Shown here: one piece after another, positions 36,053 to 45,085 of the stretch
Layout of the letters: the number at the start of each line of letters is the position of its first letter
How positions within the stretch are numbered: position 1 is the stretch's first letter
Source of the DNA: AWTP1-13 sp963832445
GTDB lineage: Bacteria; Pseudomonadota; Alphaproteobacteria; Rhizobiales; Hyphomicrobiaceae
DNA length: 64,000 nt
Assembly (NCBI GenBank): GCA_963832445.1
Contig: CAWHUM010000015.1
Span: 264,840 to 328,839 of the forward strand
Direction of reading: 5' to 3'
The notes under the pieces: model-generated
Told to the model about the DNA's origin: nothing
Seen by the model: only the letters and a program-made list of their open reading frames with translations
Databases searched by the model: none
Position numbers and translations under genes: made by a program

Positions 36053-37259
36053 TTATGCGTGCCGCGCCAGTGTCTCGTTAAAAGCCTCGGCAATCTCATG
36101 CCGAAACCGCTCCACGGAAAACCGCTCTGCATTCTCGCGACACGAGGCTGGCTTGATCTGGCCGCGATGGGCCTCGAAATGTATTACAGCGTCCCGCACA
36201 GCTTGCACAGTTTGCCGACCGAACAAGATACCGGTTGGCTGGCGCGCCCGACCGAGTGGGCAAACGATGTCGCGAGCGCCACCGCGCCCGAACGCGATCA
36301 AGGGCGTTCCACAGGCCTGGGCTTCCGCCAGTGCTATGCCAAAATCCTCGCACCCCGCGAACACCAGGGCCTGCGCATGAGCGAGCCTCCGCACGTACTC
36401 TTGGCGCGGCAGGAAGCCAGTGAACTCCACGTTGGGCCCGGCCATCGCTCTCAGCGCCTTCGACTGCTGACCTTCGCCAACGACCACGAGGCGGCGGGTC
36501 GGCATGGAGTTGAAGGCCTCGATCACCAGGTCTGTCCGCTTGTAGGGAGCAAGGAACGAGGCTGTTATGTAGAAGTCGTCCTTGAGCGGCTCTAATTTGA
36601 GCTCGTGTGTTGCAACCGGCGGGTGCACCACTCGCGAAGTCGCGGCCATAGATGCGCTTGATGCGGGCTTGCACGAAGCTCGAGTTGGCGAGCATGAGAT
36701 CGGGACCATGCGCGGTCCGCGTATCCCAGATGCGCAGCGTGTGCAGGAAATAGCGGTAAAGCAACCCCTTCGGGCCATAGGCCAGTCGTCCCTGGGCAAG
36801 ATAGGAGAACTGTTCGTCCCAGGCGTAGCGAACCGGGCTATGGACGTAGCATAGGTGCGGTTGGTCGGGTCGGGTGATTACGCCTCGCGCGAACGCAGCC
36901 GATGAGGAAATAACCGCGTCATAACTGGTGACGTCGAACTGCTCGATCAGGAATGGGCAGACGGGGAACAGCGAGCGGTAATATTTCTCTACCAGGGGCA
37001 GGCGATTGGCACCGGAGGTGTGGAACGGGATGCCTGGAAAATGCTCGTCCTTGACGTCCTTCGCAAGGAAATCGAAGAGCGTGTAGACTTCAGAGCCCTT
37101 GAACATCGCGCAGAACTCGGCCAGCACCCTTTCGCCGCCGCGAAAGGAGGGACACCAGTCGTGGACGAGGGCAACTCTACTGCCCAGAGCAGGTGAGGCG
37201 TTTCCGTCACTCGATGCCGACGAGGCGATTTCCGCGCCATCGACGTCTTGCGCAGACAT
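36053..37259 (-). CDS. glycosyltransferase, GT4 family (one frameshift)
   Basis: About 402 residues. N-half: RVALVHDWCPSFRGGERVLA, SSAAFARGVITRPDQPHLCY, YVHSPVRYAWDEQF. C-half after the break near 36635 (extra T; RDSRVVHPPV restored): DDFYITASFLAPYKRTDLVI, VEFTGFLPRQEYVRRLAHA, CEDFGIALAEAQACGTPLIA, with the E-x7-E motif. Resembles WbaZ-type mannosyltransferases (the HDW...GGE start). Convergent with the preceding transferase. Confidence 0.87.
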
Positions 37260-37460
37260 TGGATTGGTCCCCTCCTAGTTGCTCTTCAACAAGCTGAAGC
37301 ATTTCAGGCGCATCGGCACCCGAGGCATCGGCTGCTCCGCAAGCGAAGTCCCCTCGATGCTCACCTGTATTGACATCGGTGCTCCATCGCCTGCTGTGGC
37401 AGCTCTCGCAGCCGCGTGTTGGTCGGCACCCAGCTACCCTGGAGACGGTTCAGTTGTTGT

Positions 37461-38819
37461 TCAAGGTTCCCGAGCGCGGGGAATAGAAATGACAAGTGGA
37501 TGGTTGCTCAGCGAAAGGTCGAGCGAACCGACGTTAGACAGCGTATCAATGGGCTCGACGCCGATGGTCGGATCGTACACTTCTACTGACCCATGCGTGA
37601 CGCCAAATCGGACCCTTATGCGGTCTTGGCCTGTCAAGCGTTCCCCCCACAGGACGAGTTGGAACCTGCCATCGCTGTGCTGCAGGAGCAGGTCGTGGAC
37701 TGTCGCGGGTGGGTCGGCAATCGCAAAGTCGAGTTGGCCGGGTTTGGCGGGGGTACCCTTGTCTGCGAGAATGGTCGTAAGGTTGTGAAGGTAGTGTGCG
37801 GCCTTGCGAGGCGTGTAGTCAGCCCCATAGAAACCGAAGGATTGATTGCCGCTTTCGTCGGTACGGTCTCGCAACAGGTAGACCGCTGTGTAGGAGAATC
37901 CCCGCTTGAATTGGGCGAGGTAGATGTTCATCAGATTCAGACCATGTATCTGCTCTGTGATCGGCCCTCCGATGAGGGCGCCGGTCTCGGTCGTGACGCG
38001 CGGCAGCGTGTTGAGCTGCTCTTGGGTGTAGCCCCGAAACCCTCTCGCCCATGTGACGCCGAAGTTGCCGAACAACCCGTCCACTTTGGACGCGGCACTA
38101 GGGTCGGCTGCGTTCCAAGTCTGGTTGTCCGTCGGGCGGGGAGAACGGGCATGATAGATGTAGTTGTGGACGTTGGCATAGTCGGCGTACTTCGTGCCGT
38201 CGGGCATAAGGGTGTTGGCACCGGCTGGAATTGTGAGGAACTGCAAACCGACATTGTCTCGCTGCGCGCCGGGCTCCGAGATCGACCAGACAGGGTAGTT
38301 CGCGAGCTTTGGATCGTTCTTGACGGCCTGATACAGGTCGCGCTGGAGTTTGGCGACGGCCATCCACGAGGGCTCCCGACCGCCGCCCTTCTCGCCCTGA
38401 TAGGTAACACCCCAGTTGTTCGGCTCGTTGTTGCCCTCCAACGCCAGCAACGCGCCGGCGTCTGCGAGCACTTTCGCTGTTTCGACCAGCCTCTTCACGT
38501 CGGTTCCGCCGCTAACCAATCCCCAGCTGAGCCGCACGCCGCTCTCACGATGCAAGTCAAGAAAGGTCTGGATCGTGGTCGGACCATTGTCACTCAGCCC
38601 TTCTATTCCCGCCCTCACCCAGCGAAAGCCGCAATAGCGGACCATCTCAATTGTTTTGGCCAGCGGCTGCCCCCGATCCGGGAACGTGCTGACGACACCG
38701 ATGCTGTTGAGGAAGTCGTTGGTCGCTACAGCGGTAGTGGGGGCTGCGAGCGCGCAGCGTGTCAGAGTGAGCATCATCGCGGCCAGCGCAAGGCACGCGG
38801 CGGCAACTGAGCGGAGCAT
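37461..38819 (-). CDS. secreted clan-A glycoside hydrolase-like protein
   Basis: 452 residues. Signal peptide to about residue 26 (ALAAMMLTLTRCALAA). TIM-barrel text with the acid/base glutamate in LEGNNEPNNWG and the nucleophile in RVTTETGALIG; YTAVYLLRD follows. A C-terminal beta domain (residues 355-452) ends the protein. The two glutamates after beta-strands 4 and 7 define clan GH-A, close to GH5/GH39-like enzymes. Inside a polysaccharide locus it probably trims, edits or releases the polymer. Confidence 0.75.
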   Translation of the reverse strand: MLRSVAAACLALAAMMLTLTRCALAAPTTAVATNDFLNSIGVVSTFPDRGQPLAKTIEMVRYCGFRWVRAGIEGLSDNGPTTIQTFLDLHRESGVRLSWGLVSGGTDVKRLVETAKVLADAGALLALEGNNEPNNWGVTYQGEKGGGREPSWMAVAKLQRDLYQAVKNDPKLANYPVWSISEPGAQRDNVGLQFLTIPAGANTLMPDGTKYADYANVHNYIYHARSPRPTDNQTWNAADPSAASKVDGLFGNFGVTWARGFRGYTQEQLNTLPRVTTETGALIGGPITEQIHGLNLMNIYLAQFKRGFSYTAVYLLRDRTDESGNQSFGFYGADYTPRKAAHYLHNLTTILADKGTPAKPGQLDFAIADPPATVHDLLLQHSDGRFQLVLWGERLTGQDRIRVRFGVTHGSVEVYDPTIGVEPIDTLSNVGSLDLSLSNHPLVISIPRAREP

Positions 38820-38938
38820 CCTTCCACCACCCTCCCGCCGGCGCCCTCGGGCGGCGGCCTTCGACTATCGAGCGCGGATTGAGGCAGCATTTCCCGATGA
38901 CTGCCTCAGCCGATCAAATCCCGACGGGACACGGCTCG

Positions 38939-39240
38939 TCAATTGTCCACGGCGGCAACCGGTCGCCTCCGTGCAATGGCGCTCGCGATCGCAACGAGGC
39001 GCTCTTCCTCCAATACATCAAAGGAGCGTCTCATGATCCTCTGCACCGGCTCGTTTGCGCTGGCGTAAAGACCGGCAACGTCCGAGAGCCACCCGCTCTC
39101 TAGCCGCTCGGCGAGCGCCCGATATGGGCTGGCCTGGAAGTCGACCAGGAACGTCGTTGCCGACCAGACCCACAATGTGAGCACCAGAAGGATGGTGGCG
39201 GTCGTGCGCGTCGACCGGTTCCGACCGACGCAACGCGTCA
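38939..39240 (-). CDS. small membrane-anchored protein of unknown function
   Basis: About 95 residues: TILLVLTLWVWSATTFLV (membrane segment) then DFQASPYRALAERLESGWL and ASANEPVQRIMRRSFDVLEE. It follows exoP directly on the same strand. The start is unclear: no ATG is in frame; a GTG near 39184 or a frame shift from exoP's stop would serve. The downstream end may also be shifted, as another frame continues GGDRLPPWTIDEPC-like text. Probably an accessory protein of the exopolysaccharide system. Confidence 0.5.
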
Positions 39241-41529
39241 GGTGCCTTCCTGGTAGTAGTTCTTGTACTGCCCGCTGTAGTAGGCTTTCGATCCGTGGGC
39301 ATCGTAAAGCCTGAGCTGCTTCAAATGGACCTTGTTGAACACCACTCCCAGGCACTTGTCCCGGACGTCCCTGTCGGCATCCAACGTAGTGCGAACGAGC
39401 CGGCGCGAGGTCCTGCCCCACTCCACCACCAGAACGAAAGCATCGATCAGCGGTGCAACAGCGCGAACGTCTACGACCGGGCCAAGCGGCGGCAAATCAA
39501 GCACCACCCACTCGAACTCCTGCTCTCCCTGCCTCATGACGGATTTCATGCCTGGGGAGGCGAGGAATTCCGCCGTATGCGACAGGCGCCTCTGAAACAC
39601 GGCCGGGAGAAAATGAAGCTTGGATTGCTGTTCGCGCGAAAGCAGGTCCTTAATCGGCTTTCCCTCGAGCACCGCCTGCGCCAGACCAACTTCGGCCTTC
39701 GGGGCAATGATACGGGTCAACTGCGGGTTCCTGAGATCGGCGTCGATCAGCAGTGTGTTGGCCCCGAGATGAGAGAGCAACGAGCTGAGATTCTTGGCCA
39801 CCACCGACTTGCCCTCGTCAGGAAGGACTGAGATGACGCCGATGATTTTAGGTTTACGGCCAGCGAGCGTCAGGTCGGCAGCGATCTTTATGGCCCGAAA
39901 CGTCTCCGCGAAATTCGACAGGGGATGCAACAGCGCCTGGTGCATGATACTGGGCTCCTGCAGAACCAGCTCCCCTATCTCGTCCTTGCGCCGACTCCGT
40001 TTGAGCCATGGCCTCCTATTCCTCGCGCGCGGCACGATTGGCAGCATGCCCAGGAACTCCAGCCCCAGTTCATCGCGCACTTGGTCTTCGGTCCGAAAGG
40101 CGCGGTCGCGCAGCTCGCGAATGGCACCGAGCCCGGCACCGAGCGCCCCTCCAAGCAGCAGCGCCAGGGCCAGAATTATTGAAGTCTTCGGGTGGCTTGG
40201 GACCGTAGGCTTCAACGCGGGGGTGATCACGCGAGCCTCGGTGATCGGAAACGACTGCTGCTGAACCGTCTCCTGATAGCGCTGCAGGAAGGTCTGGTAC
40301 AAGGTCCTGAATGTTTCGGCCTCGCGCTCCAGCTCGCGCAGGACCACAGCAGTCTCGTTTGCCGACGTGCTCGTTCCCACCAGACCTTGCATGCTGTCTC
40401 TTAGGGATTTCTCCCTCGCCCGTGCGATGATGAGCTCGCTCAGATAGCCTTCCGCGATGCGGCTGAGTTCCTCAAACATCAACCGCTCGTACTCTCGCAT
40501 CTGCATGCGCAGGTCAATTACCGCACCGTGAGCAGGGCCAAGCCGAGGCGCGAAGTCAGCCTCGCGCTTTGCCGCCGCCAGAAACTTGGTGCGCAGCTGT
40601 TCTATAGAGTTGTTGCCGATCGCCTCAGTCACGATGGCATCGGTCTGGCGATTGTCTATGATGGACCTGATGCGAGAATAGCGGGCTTCCGCCTTCGCCG
40701 TTTCGGCCGCGGCCGCCACAATCTGACTATTGACTTCGCCAAGCTGCTGCTCGTTAAGAAGCTTGCCTCCGGCGGCGACCAGATGGTTCTCCGCCCTGAA
40801 CTTCTGGACGGCGAGGTCCGACGTAAGAACCCGCTGCTTGAGTTCCGCCGCGCGGTCGAGTAGCCAGGAGCTGGCACGCCGCGTGGCGTCGTACTTGGCA
40901 TCAAGCTGATCATTGAGATAAGCATCGGCAAAGCGGTTGGCGATGGCCGCCGCCTTGTTCGGATCGACCGCGGTGAAGCGGATCGTGAGCACAAGCGTCC
41001 GGTTGACCCGCCGCACATCCAAGTTGGCCTTCACCCGGCCCAGCGCGGTCAGCCGCAGGCGTTCGGCCCCTCCCTCGTCCCAGGACGGGGTGAGTTCCTT
41101 GCCCTGGTCGCCAAACAGCGCAGAGAGCGCGAGCGATAGCACACCTGGCGTGCTTTGGCTGAAATCGGGATCGCGATCGAGCTGTAGCTTGTCAATAACA
41201 GAAAAGGCGATCCTGTCCGACTTGATCAGTTCCACTTGGCTGTCGACCGCAGGACCTGTCAAGTCAGCGCCCTGAGGGGTGTCGTAGGCGTTATCCACCA
41301 CACGAACCCGACGATGGTCGATCAGGATCTCTGAGCTTGCGGTGAATTGAGGGACCGCAGTGACGACATAACTAACGCCGGCGATGACACACAGAATGCT
41401 GCAGATGATCACGACGTGCAGTTGCCGCCGCGCACCACTGAGCAGACGATCCAATTCTTCACGATGAGCAAACTCTCCGGCCTGATAGGCCTTGAAGCTC
41501 TCGTCGTGTTGCTCGGCCCTTTTCAGCAT
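39238..41529 (-). CDS. exoP: exopolysaccharide co-polymerase with tyrosine autokinase domain (ExoP/Wzc-like)
   Basis: 763 residues, intact. Wzz domain with a first membrane segment at residues 38-60 and a second near 455-475 (IILALALLLGGALGAGLG), long coiled-coil between. The cytoplasmic BY-kinase domain has Walker A LPDEGKSVVAKN (about residue 570), Walker A' LLIDADLRNP and Walker B WVVLDLPPLGPV. The tail LRLYDAHGSKAYYSGQYKNY carries the tyrosine cluster that is autophosphorylated. It controls chain length and export with a Wza partner, which in this window is only a remnant at 42366. Confidence 0.94.
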   Translation of the reverse strand: MLKRAEQHDESFKAYQAGEFAHREELDRLLSGARRQLHVVIICSILCVIAGVSYVVTAVPQFTASSEILIDHRRVRVVDNAYDTPQGADLTGPAVDSQVELIKSDRIAFSVIDKLQLDRDPDFSQSTPGVLSLALSALFGDQGKELTPSWDEGGAERLRLTALGRVKANLDVRRVNRTLVLTIRFTAVDPNKAAAIANRFADAYLNDQLDAKYDATRRASSWLLDRAAELKQRVLTSDLAVQKFRAENHLVAAGGKLLNEQQLGEVNSQIVAAAAETAKAEARYSRIRSIIDNRQTDAIVTEAIGNNSIEQLRTKFLAAAKREADFAPRLGPAHGAVIDLRMQMREYERLMFEELSRIAEGYLSELIIARAREKSLRDSMQGLVGTSTSANETAVVLRELEREAETFRTLYQTFLQRYQETVQQQSFPITEARVITPALKPTVPSHPKTSIILALALLLGGALGAGLGAIRELRDRAFRTEDQVRDELGLEFLGMLPIVPRARNRRPWLKRSRRKDEIGELVLQEPSIMHQALLHPLSNFAETFRAIKIAADLTLAGRKPKIIGVISVLPDEGKSVVAKNLSSLLSHLGANTLLIDADLRNPQLTRIIAPKAEVGLAQAVLEGKPIKDLLSREQQSKLHFLPAVFQRRLSHTAEFLASPGMKSVMRQGEQEFEWVVLDLPPLGPVVDVRAVAPLIDAFVLVVEWGRTSRRLVRTTLDADRDVRDKCLGVVFNKVHLKQLRLYDAHGSKAYYSGQYKNYYQEGT

Positions 41530-41766
41530 CAGCGGACCGGATCAATTTGACTAGAAACGCCGTCACACCCGGGGCGAGGGCTGCGAGTCCAACGGCGTGT
41601 CGGGCTGACCGTGGAACCATAGGTGGACGTACTGCCTTTGTCAGAGAACACGAGACCTCTGTGAGGGGGGACCTCGTAACCGCCATCGAGCACAGGTTGG
41701 TCTCCAGTGTCCCGCTGTTGGTCGGGGCTGCCCCTCGACGGGGTACCCGCATCTTCTGCTTCGTCG

Positions 41767-42296
41767 TCATGTCGCAAGTCTCTCACTGACATTGCCGGTG
41801 TTCCTTTGCGCCTGACCGACGTGGCCGATCCTCCGACGCTGAGAGTTGCGTCTCGAAACGCCTCCGGCGGAACTCAAACCCGCGGCAAGGGCGCTGGCAA
41901 GCTCCATTCCGGCAGCTGAACCCGCTGCCGTGATCATTTTCTCAAGCTCAGGTTGGGCATGCGAACATGCCGAAGCGGCCCATGCCAGGCCGAAGCCAAT
42001 TGCGGCTCGCTGGGATCTGTTCCCATCCCTCGCCAATTGAATGTGCTGGCGAGCAACGTCTCGTCGCTGCCGACGTGGCGCATGATCTCTACGCTCAGCG
42101 CTGGACCACCGGCGGGGTGACGCTGCACCACGTTGGCCGGCCTGTCCCGGAAAGCCCGCACTGCGCTGTCTGAAAGCTTGGATGGCAGGACCAGACAGCT
42201 CGCAACCGACGGCTCTATTCCAAGGAACCGAACGACCGTCTCGGCGCCGACAACCATTGCGAGCGCCCCCACCCGACCAGTCGACTCGGTACTCAT
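41767..42296 (-). CDS. hypothetical protein upstream of exoP (one frameshift)
   Basis: Two overlapping frames join into one sensible protein of about 176 residues if one T is restored at 42040 (AATTGG to AATTTGG): FLGIEPSVASCLVLPSKLSD, FRDRPANVVQRHPAGG, EIMRHVGSDETLLASTFN then LARDGNRSQRAAIGFGLAWA and ASACSHAQPELEKMITAAGS. The end is Ser/Arg-rich. I know no family, but short proteins of this style occur in alphaproteobacterial exopolysaccharide loci. A possible exported protein. Confidence 0.5.
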
Positions 42297-42365
42297 AAAC
42301 TCCGCCTCTGTTAACCAGCGCGAACCTTAATACGGCATCCGGCGTGCTTTCAAGTAGTCACGGGC

Positions 42366-42760
42366 TCACCCCACCACGCTATGGCCCTGCACGGAAACGC
42401 GCGGCCAGCGCCACCGGGCCAGGCTCATCAGTCGCCCAAGGCCTCGGATCGAGTACCGCGTCACCAAGATGTCGTCGGCCACTCCCGCTACAGTTGAGGT
42501 ATTCCTGCGTACATAGGCCAGGAACTTGACGACTTCCACCGAGTCCGCGTTGGTAACGTAAATGATGTCCTTGTGACCCATCGGGAAGCCGCCCATCGAC
42601 ACCAGGCCTTCGTTGCTGACGCGCCGTTCGAGCTTGAGGAGCGCGTCGAACGGCGCGGCGGGAAGAACCTGCAGGTCGGGCTTCTCGGCTGCAAAGGCCT
42701 CCGACACGACCCGCTGCGTCGTGCCGTGCACGCGCACGTTCGCCACCGCTTGACTAGTAG
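42366..42760 (-). pseudogene. C-terminal remnant of a Wza/GumB-type polysaccharide export protein
   Basis: ALLKLERRVSNEGLVSMGGF then PMGHKDIIYVTNADSVEVVK and FLAYVRRNTSTVAGVADDIL matches the last part of outer-membrane polysaccharide export proteins (...F..RHKDIIYVSNAP...ELQKFL). The N-terminal SLBB/periplasmic portion is absent; upstream lies the start of the oppositely oriented dehydrogenase gene. So the exporter gene is truncated and probably dead. Confidence 0.65.
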
Positions 42761-42787
42761 TCCTTTGGTGGGCAATACCACACACGA

Positions 42788-45070
42788 TTGCTATTCCTGG
42801 GGCGAGCATCCGAATTGGCTATGGTCCATCTTCCCAACCTCAATCAGCTTAGAAACCGCTGGGAGCCGCGGCTGAAGAGCCTCGTGTTGCGAACCCGCAA
42901 TACGATCTCCCCGGTATGGGAAAAGGTTCGCTTCGCTCCTGCTCGGCGAGTTCGGCTCCTTATTGGTTTGCTCACTGTCATCATATTGGTCGTGGGGGTA
43001 ACATACGCAAGTCTATTTGCCTGGAGCAGGATCCCTGGCGCATCGACCGCGACCGGCGAGAAGATAACCCACTCCTTATTTTGGCGCTTGGAGCTTTATG
43101 TCTGGAAGATTTTCGGGCAAGTACCAGAGTTATCTTGGGGAGAGATTACCAAGATGACTTGGCCCGGAAGCGGGTTTTTTCTGGCGGGACACATAAAGGA
43201 GGGGCGGAGCCTGGAAGGCGTTGTGGCTAATCCGTACAACGCGCCCGACGACATCAAGATCGGCAAGGAGGTGTTCAGCCAGAAGTGCGGTGCTTGCCAT
43301 GGCGCTGACGGGAAGGGCCGAGTGGCACCAGCGCTCGCGGTGCCCCACCTGTCGCGGGGTGAGTCCGACTTCACTCTCTACAAGCACATTCGGAACGGTA
43401 TCCCCGGAACTGCGATGCCCAGCACACCCGACCTTTCTTTTGAAGAGCGCTGGAGAGTGGTTGCATACGTGCGAACGTTGATGGGGAGCCGATTTAGCGA
43501 TCGCAAGCTGACCCGAGAACTACGGATCAACGTCAGCTTTGGCGATATACTGAATGCGAGAGAGCAAACAGACAAGTGGCTCACCTATTCGGGTGCCCTC
43601 GACGGCTGGCGCTATTCGCCGCTAACGGAATTCACTCCACAAAATGTTGGCAAACTGCGTCTCCTTTGGAGCCGACCCTTTGCCACAGAAGAGAGGGTCG
43701 CCGAAGCGGTACCGCTGGTGGTAGACAGCACGATCTTTGTCGTTGAGCCACCCAACAACGTCATCGCCATGGAGGCTCAGACCGGCAAAGTTCTATGGCG
43801 GCACCAGCGGAACCTGCCCTCCGAGCTGCCCCTGTGCTGTGGCAGAGTCAATCGAGGTTTGGCAATCCTCGGCGACACGCTATTCATGGGTACGCTTGAT
43901 GCGCGTTTGGTTGCCATTGATGCCAAGAGCGGCGAGGTCCGGTGGGAGATCGAGGTCGCCAAGACCAGCGATGGCTACTCGATCACCGGTGCCCCGCTAA
44001 TCGTCAAGGATATGGTGGTTGTCGGCATCTCAGGCAGCGAATTCGGGGTGCGAGGTTTTATTGCGGCATATGATGCCAAGACTGGTGCCCAGAGATGGAA
44101 GTTTTACACCATTCCGGGCCCAGGAGAAGTTGGTCACGAGACCTGGAAAAACGAAGCCTGGAAGAAAGGTGGCGGTTCGACCTGGATTACCGGCAGCTAT
44201 GATCCAGAGTCCAATCTCTTGTTCTGGGGTGGCGGCAACCCCTCTCCGACTTATCTCGGGGACGTGCGTCCCGGGGACAACCTTTTCACGGCCAGTGCCC
44301 TCGCGCTCGACGCTGATACGGGCCGCCGCGCTTGGCATTTTCAGTTCACGCCCCATGATGAAAATGACTGGGGTGGCAATCAGACGCCGATACTTACCGA
44401 ACTGACCATTGGTGGCGTCAAACGCAAGGTGGTTTGCTGGGCGAACCGCAATGGTTTCTACTATGTGCTCGACAGGAAGACCGGCGAGTTCCTGCACGGA
44501 TCGCCATTCGTTGAGCAGAATTGGACGACCGGTTTGGACTCCAAGGGTAGACCGCTCATTCCAGACAAAAAGATTTCACCCACTGGACGTGTAACCAAGC
44601 CCGGCGTGGACGGCGGAGTCAATTGGCAGCAGTCGGCGTTTGACCCCGCCAAAGGGCACTTCTTTGTGCATGCTTCTGAGAACTCTTCGGTTTTCACCAA
44701 GTCGCCACCGGAGAAGTTCCGTCCGGGCCGGGGCGGGTTCGTGGTGGGAAGCGGCTCCTATCACGCCTCAGCTCCGATGACGGTCGTCCGCGCTCTTGAT
44801 GCAGCAACGGGCGTCAAGCGTTGGGAGTACTTCTCGCCCAAGATGACGGAAGTCGATCAGGGCCGAAGCGGCTTGCTGGCAACTGCCGGTGGTGTGTTGT
44901 TTGGTGCTTCGGGCGGAGTTGTGTTCGCACTCGATATGAGCACAGGCGAGGAGCTGTGGCGTGTTCCGCTGGGTGGGTTTTCGATGACGGCGCCGATCAC
45001 ATTCAAGATGGATAACAAGCAGGTTCTCGGCCTTGCAGTTGGGAAGGCTTTCTTCCTGTTCGGCCTTTAA
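42788..45070 (+). CDS. membrane-anchored cytochrome c-PQQ dehydrogenase fusion
   Basis: 760 residues (or 749 from ATG 42821). A membrane segment at residues 55-77 (LLIGLLTVIILVVGVTYASL), then a cytochrome c domain with CGACH at 167-171 and a distal Met in GTAMPSTPDL, then an eight-bladed quinoprotein propeller: adjacent cysteines 350-351 (LCCGR) give the disulfide typical of PQQ alcohol dehydrogenases, and WRHQRNLPSEL, LVAIDAKSGEVRWEIEV, AYDAKTGAQRWKFYTIPGP and HDENDWGGNQTPIL follow. Known quinohaemoproteins carry the cytochrome at the C-terminus; here it is N-terminal. Oxidises an alcohol or sugar in the periplasm, possibly linked to the polysaccharide. Confidence 0.87.
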   Translation: MLFLGRASELAMVHLPNLNQLRNRWEPRLKSLVLRTRNTISPVWEKVRFAPARRVRLLIGLLTVIILVVGVTYASLFAWSRIPGASTATGEKITHSLFWRLELYVWKIFGQVPELSWGEITKMTWPGSGFFLAGHIKEGRSLEGVVANPYNAPDDIKIGKEVFSQKCGACHGADGKGRVAPALAVPHLSRGESDFTLYKHIRNGIPGTAMPSTPDLSFEERWRVVAYVRTLMGSRFSDRKLTRELRINVSFGDILNAREQTDKWLTYSGALDGWRYSPLTEFTPQNVGKLRLLWSRPFATEERVAEAVPLVVDSTIFVVEPPNNVIAMEAQTGKVLWRHQRNLPSELPLCCGRVNRGLAILGDTLFMGTLDARLVAIDAKSGEVRWEIEVAKTSDGYSITGAPLIVKDMVVVGISGSEFGVRGFIAAYDAKTGAQRWKFYTIPGPGEVGHETWKNEAWKKGGGSTWITGSYDPESNLLFWGGGNPSPTYLGDVRPGDNLFTASALALDADTGRRAWHFQFTPHDENDWGGNQTPILTELTIGGVKRKVVCWANRNGFYYVLDRKTGEFLHGSPFVEQNWTTGLDSKGRPLIPDKKISPTGRVTKPGVDGGVNWQQSAFDPAKGHFFVHASENSSVFTKSPPEKFRPGRGGFVVGSGSYHASAPMTVVRALDAATGVKRWEYFSPKMTEVDQGRSGLLATAGGVLFGASGGVVFALDMSTGEELWRVPLGGFSMTAPITFKMDNKQVLGLAVGKAFFLFGL

Positions 45071-45085
45071 CTGTTCCGCGTCCCG

